Shown in pieces: positions 15,085-16,259 of a DNA stretch of 16,259 nucleotides. Each line of letters begins with the position of its first letter. Position 1 is the stretch's first letter. A model generated the notes under the pieces. The model searched no databases, was not told the DNA's origin, and saw only the letters and a list, made by a program, of their open reading frames with translations. The stretch is taken from NCBI GenBank assembly GCA_964388305.1, contig CAYMAA010000033.1:1-16259 (forward strand). Reading direction: 5' to 3'. A program made the position numbers and the translations under genes. The DNA is from JAJQCI01 sp964388305 (GTDB taxonomy: Bacteria; Bacillota; Clostridia; Lachnospirales; CAG-274).

Positions 15085-15621
15085 TCATTCGATGCTGCTG
15101 ACCTGATTAAACTTCAGCTCAACGGGGGTTTCTCTGCCGAATATGGATATTTTTACAATAACTGTTTCCTTGTTTACATTAAACTCTTTAACAATGCCTG
15201 TGGAATCCTTAAAAGGCCCGTCGTTAATAAGCACGGAGTCCCCTATCTTATGCTCAAAGCTTACAACTGCTTTCTTTTCAAGTCCGTTAAATCTAACCTC
15301 TGCGTCGGAAAGCGGCTGCGGTTTGGAATAATCCGTTCCCACAAAGCTTGTAACACCTCTTGTATTTCTTACAAGATACCATGTATCGTCCGTTAAAATC
15401 ATTTTAACAAAAACATAACAGGGATATTTTTTTCTTAAACCGGTTTTTTTAGAGCCGTCACTTTTAATTTCCGTGTATTTTTCTTCGGGAATGTGCAGCT
15501 CACAGATAAGATCCTGAATACCTCTGTTTTTAACCGTTTTTTCAATATCTCCCATAACCTTGTTTTCATATCCGGAGTAGGTATGAATTACATACCATTT
15601 AGGTTCCTGCTGTTCGGCCAT
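15085..15621 (-). CDS. nusG: Transcription termination/antitermination factor NusG
   Basis: NusG binds RNA polymerase, affecting elongation and pausing, and couples transcription to translation. The N-terminal NGN domain contains WYVIHTYSGYENKV and the later PCYVFVKM and VRNTRGVTSFVG stretches. The C-terminal KOW domain reads IGDSVLINDGPFKDSTGIV. I take the ATG at 15619-15621 (MAEQQEPKW, 178 aa). A GTG three codons upstream is possible, but it overlaps the GGGGTG that serves as ribosome binding site. secE ends 13 nt upstream, so the two genes are in the conserved secE-nusG pair. Confidence 0.98.
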   Translation of the reverse strand: MAEQQEPKWYVIHTYSGYENKVMGDIEKTVKNRGIQDLICELHIPEEKYTEIKSDGSKKTGLRKKYPCYVFVKMILTDDTWYLVRNTRGVTSFVGTDYSKPQPLSDAEVRFNGLEKKAVVSFEHKIGDSVLINDGPFKDSTGIVKEFNVNKETVIVKISIFGRETPVELKFNQVSSIE

Positions 15622-15634
15622 ATTTTTCACCCCA

Positions 15635-15871
15635 TTATTTCTTTACTAAATTTACAAGTGCTTCGTAGAGGTAAGTAAATACTGTATCGTACCCCCATAT
15701 AATAACACCTATAATAAGTGAAAGACATATTACAGTAATTGTCTGTTTAATAAGCTCGCTTCTTGAAGGCCAAATTATTTTTTTAAATTCGCCTGCGTAC
15801 TTATTATAAAACCTTTTTAAAGACTTGCCGTCCTTTTTGGCTGCGGCTGTTTTGGTGTTTTTTTCTTCCAT
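15635..15871 (-). CDS. secE: Preprotein translocase subunit SecE
   Basis: SecE clamps SecY in the Sec channel, through which secreted proteins such as the large pectin esterase in this window would pass. The 78-residue protein is the short Gram-positive form: a Lys-rich N-terminus, an amphipathic helix with the conserved EFKKIIWPSRSELIKQT, and one transmembrane segment (~45-65). ATG follows GAAAGGGG by 7 nt. The 70-nt gap to rpmG contains a 9-bp hairpin on the transcript (15908-15928); no tRNA gene is present there. Confidence 0.96.
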   Translation of the reverse strand: MEEKNTKTAAAKKDGKSLKRFYNKYAGEFKKIIWPSRSELIKQTITVICLSLIIGVIIWGYDTVFTYLYEALVNLVKK

Positions 15872-15941
15872 TATGATACCCCTTTCTCGTAAAAAGGTAC
15901 ATCCGATAGAGAAGATTTTATCTCCTCCCTAAAAGAACAAA

Positions 15942-16091
15942 TTACTTTGTTTCTCTGTGAGTCGTGTGCTTATTGCAAAATTTGCAATATTTCTTAGTTT
16001 CCATTCTTTCAGGATGTACTCTCTTGTCCTTCATCGTATTGTAATTACGCTGCTTACATTCAGTACATGCTAAGGTAATTCTTGTTCTCAA
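15942..16091 (-). CDS. rpmG: 50S ribosomal protein L33 (zinc-binding form)
   Basis: This is a short gene at the head of the secE-nusG-rplK-rplA group. Translation from TTG 16089-16091 gives 49 residues, MRTRITLACTECKQRNYNT followed by a Lys/Arg-rich middle and KKYCKFCNKHTTHRETK, a textbook L33. The two CxxC pairs (CTEC, CKFC) mark the zinc-ribbon version, as opposed to zinc-free paralogs used under zinc limitation. An in-frame GTG three codons upstream is possible, but it overlaps the GAGGTGG that fits as ribosome binding site for the TTG. The short length and family match make the call secure. Confidence 0.95.
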   Translation of the reverse strand: MRTRITLACTECKQRNYNTMKDKRVHPERMETKKYCKFCNKHTTHRETK

Positions 16092-16152
16092 AACTTCCAC
16101 CTCGCTTTACTCAATATTTATTTTTTAAGTTTACAAACAAAAATTGTAACAC

Positions 16153-16173
16153 AAAAAAAGACGCTTACCCGTC
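16153..16173 (-). other. Small hairpin plus T-run in the rpmG leader
   Basis: On the minus strand GACG, a 6-nt loop and CGTC are followed by seven T residues, just after the predicted transcription start. The stem is only 4-5 bp, so attenuation would be weak at best. Confidence 0.3.
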
Positions 16174-16181
16174 CACTAAAG

Positions 16182-16210
16182 ATATTACCACACAACCGCC
16201 AACTTGTCAA
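16182..16210 (-). promoter_or_regulatory. Promoter of the rpmG-secE-nusG-rplK-rplA operon
   Basis: TTGACA (16205-16210), a 17-bp spacer and TAATAT (16182-16187), preceded by TG to make an extended -10. It is the strongest-looking promoter in the window, as expected for ribosomal genes. The remaining sequence up to the right edge (16211-16259) is AT-rich with nothing recognisable. Confidence 0.82.
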
Positions 16211-16259
16211 GCACTTTTCCAAATATTTTCACATTTCTAAATTGCAATATTAAATGTCC

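Noticed and set aside
15872..15941. tRNA gene between rpmG and secE, as found in some Firmicutes
   Set aside because: The gap is only 70 nt and shows a simple hairpin but no cloverleaf or T-arm consensus.

Overview
The window looks like chromosomal DNA from a low-GC, Gram-positive Clostridia-type bacterium that degrades pectin, probably in the gut or on plant matter. The evidence is strong AGGAGG-type ribosome binding sites with frequent GTG/TTG starts, housekeeping genes in Firmicutes arrangements (glmU-prs, lipoprotein-alr-ndoA, rpmG-secE-nusG-rplK-rplA), and a very large secreted pectin esterase. A Lachnospira- or Monoglobus-like relative is my guess; the sequence does not settle the genus.

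Region 1 (1-6788, minus strand) is one uninterrupted reading frame that starts at a GTG, carries a signal peptide and runs off the left edge after at least 2262 codons. In order it has a beta-rich N-terminal region, a pectin methylesterase domain (CE8), an Ig-like linker, an SGNH esterase domain of the rhamnogalacturonan acetylesterase type (CE12), three diverged ~150-residue modules, two almost identical 229-residue modules and a Ser/Thr/Glu linker encoded by a minisatellite. Its upstream region (6789-7026) holds a promoter with a 17-bp dyad between the -35 and -10 boxes, which is a good operator candidate.

Region 2 (7027-12881, minus strand) is housekeeping. From right to left it reads: a GerS/LolA-like lipoprotein, alanine racemase, an NdoA/MazF endoribonuclease without a neighbouring antitoxin, a membrane-anchored propeller-like protein of unknown function, then glmU and prs ending at a clear terminator. 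These genes feed the cell wall (D-alanine, UDP-GlcNAc) and nucleotide synthesis (PRPP).

Region 3 (12882-13773) is a divergent intergenic region followed by the only plus-strand gene, an HD-domain nucleotidase with its own promoter. A bidirectional terminator separates it from the ribosomal operon.

Region 4 (13811-16259, minus strand) is rpmG-secE-nusG-rplK-rplA, driven by a near-consensus promoter at 16182-16210. The usual downstream partners rplJ-rplL are not next to rplA. I saw no tRNA or rRNA genes, CRISPR arrays or transposase genes.
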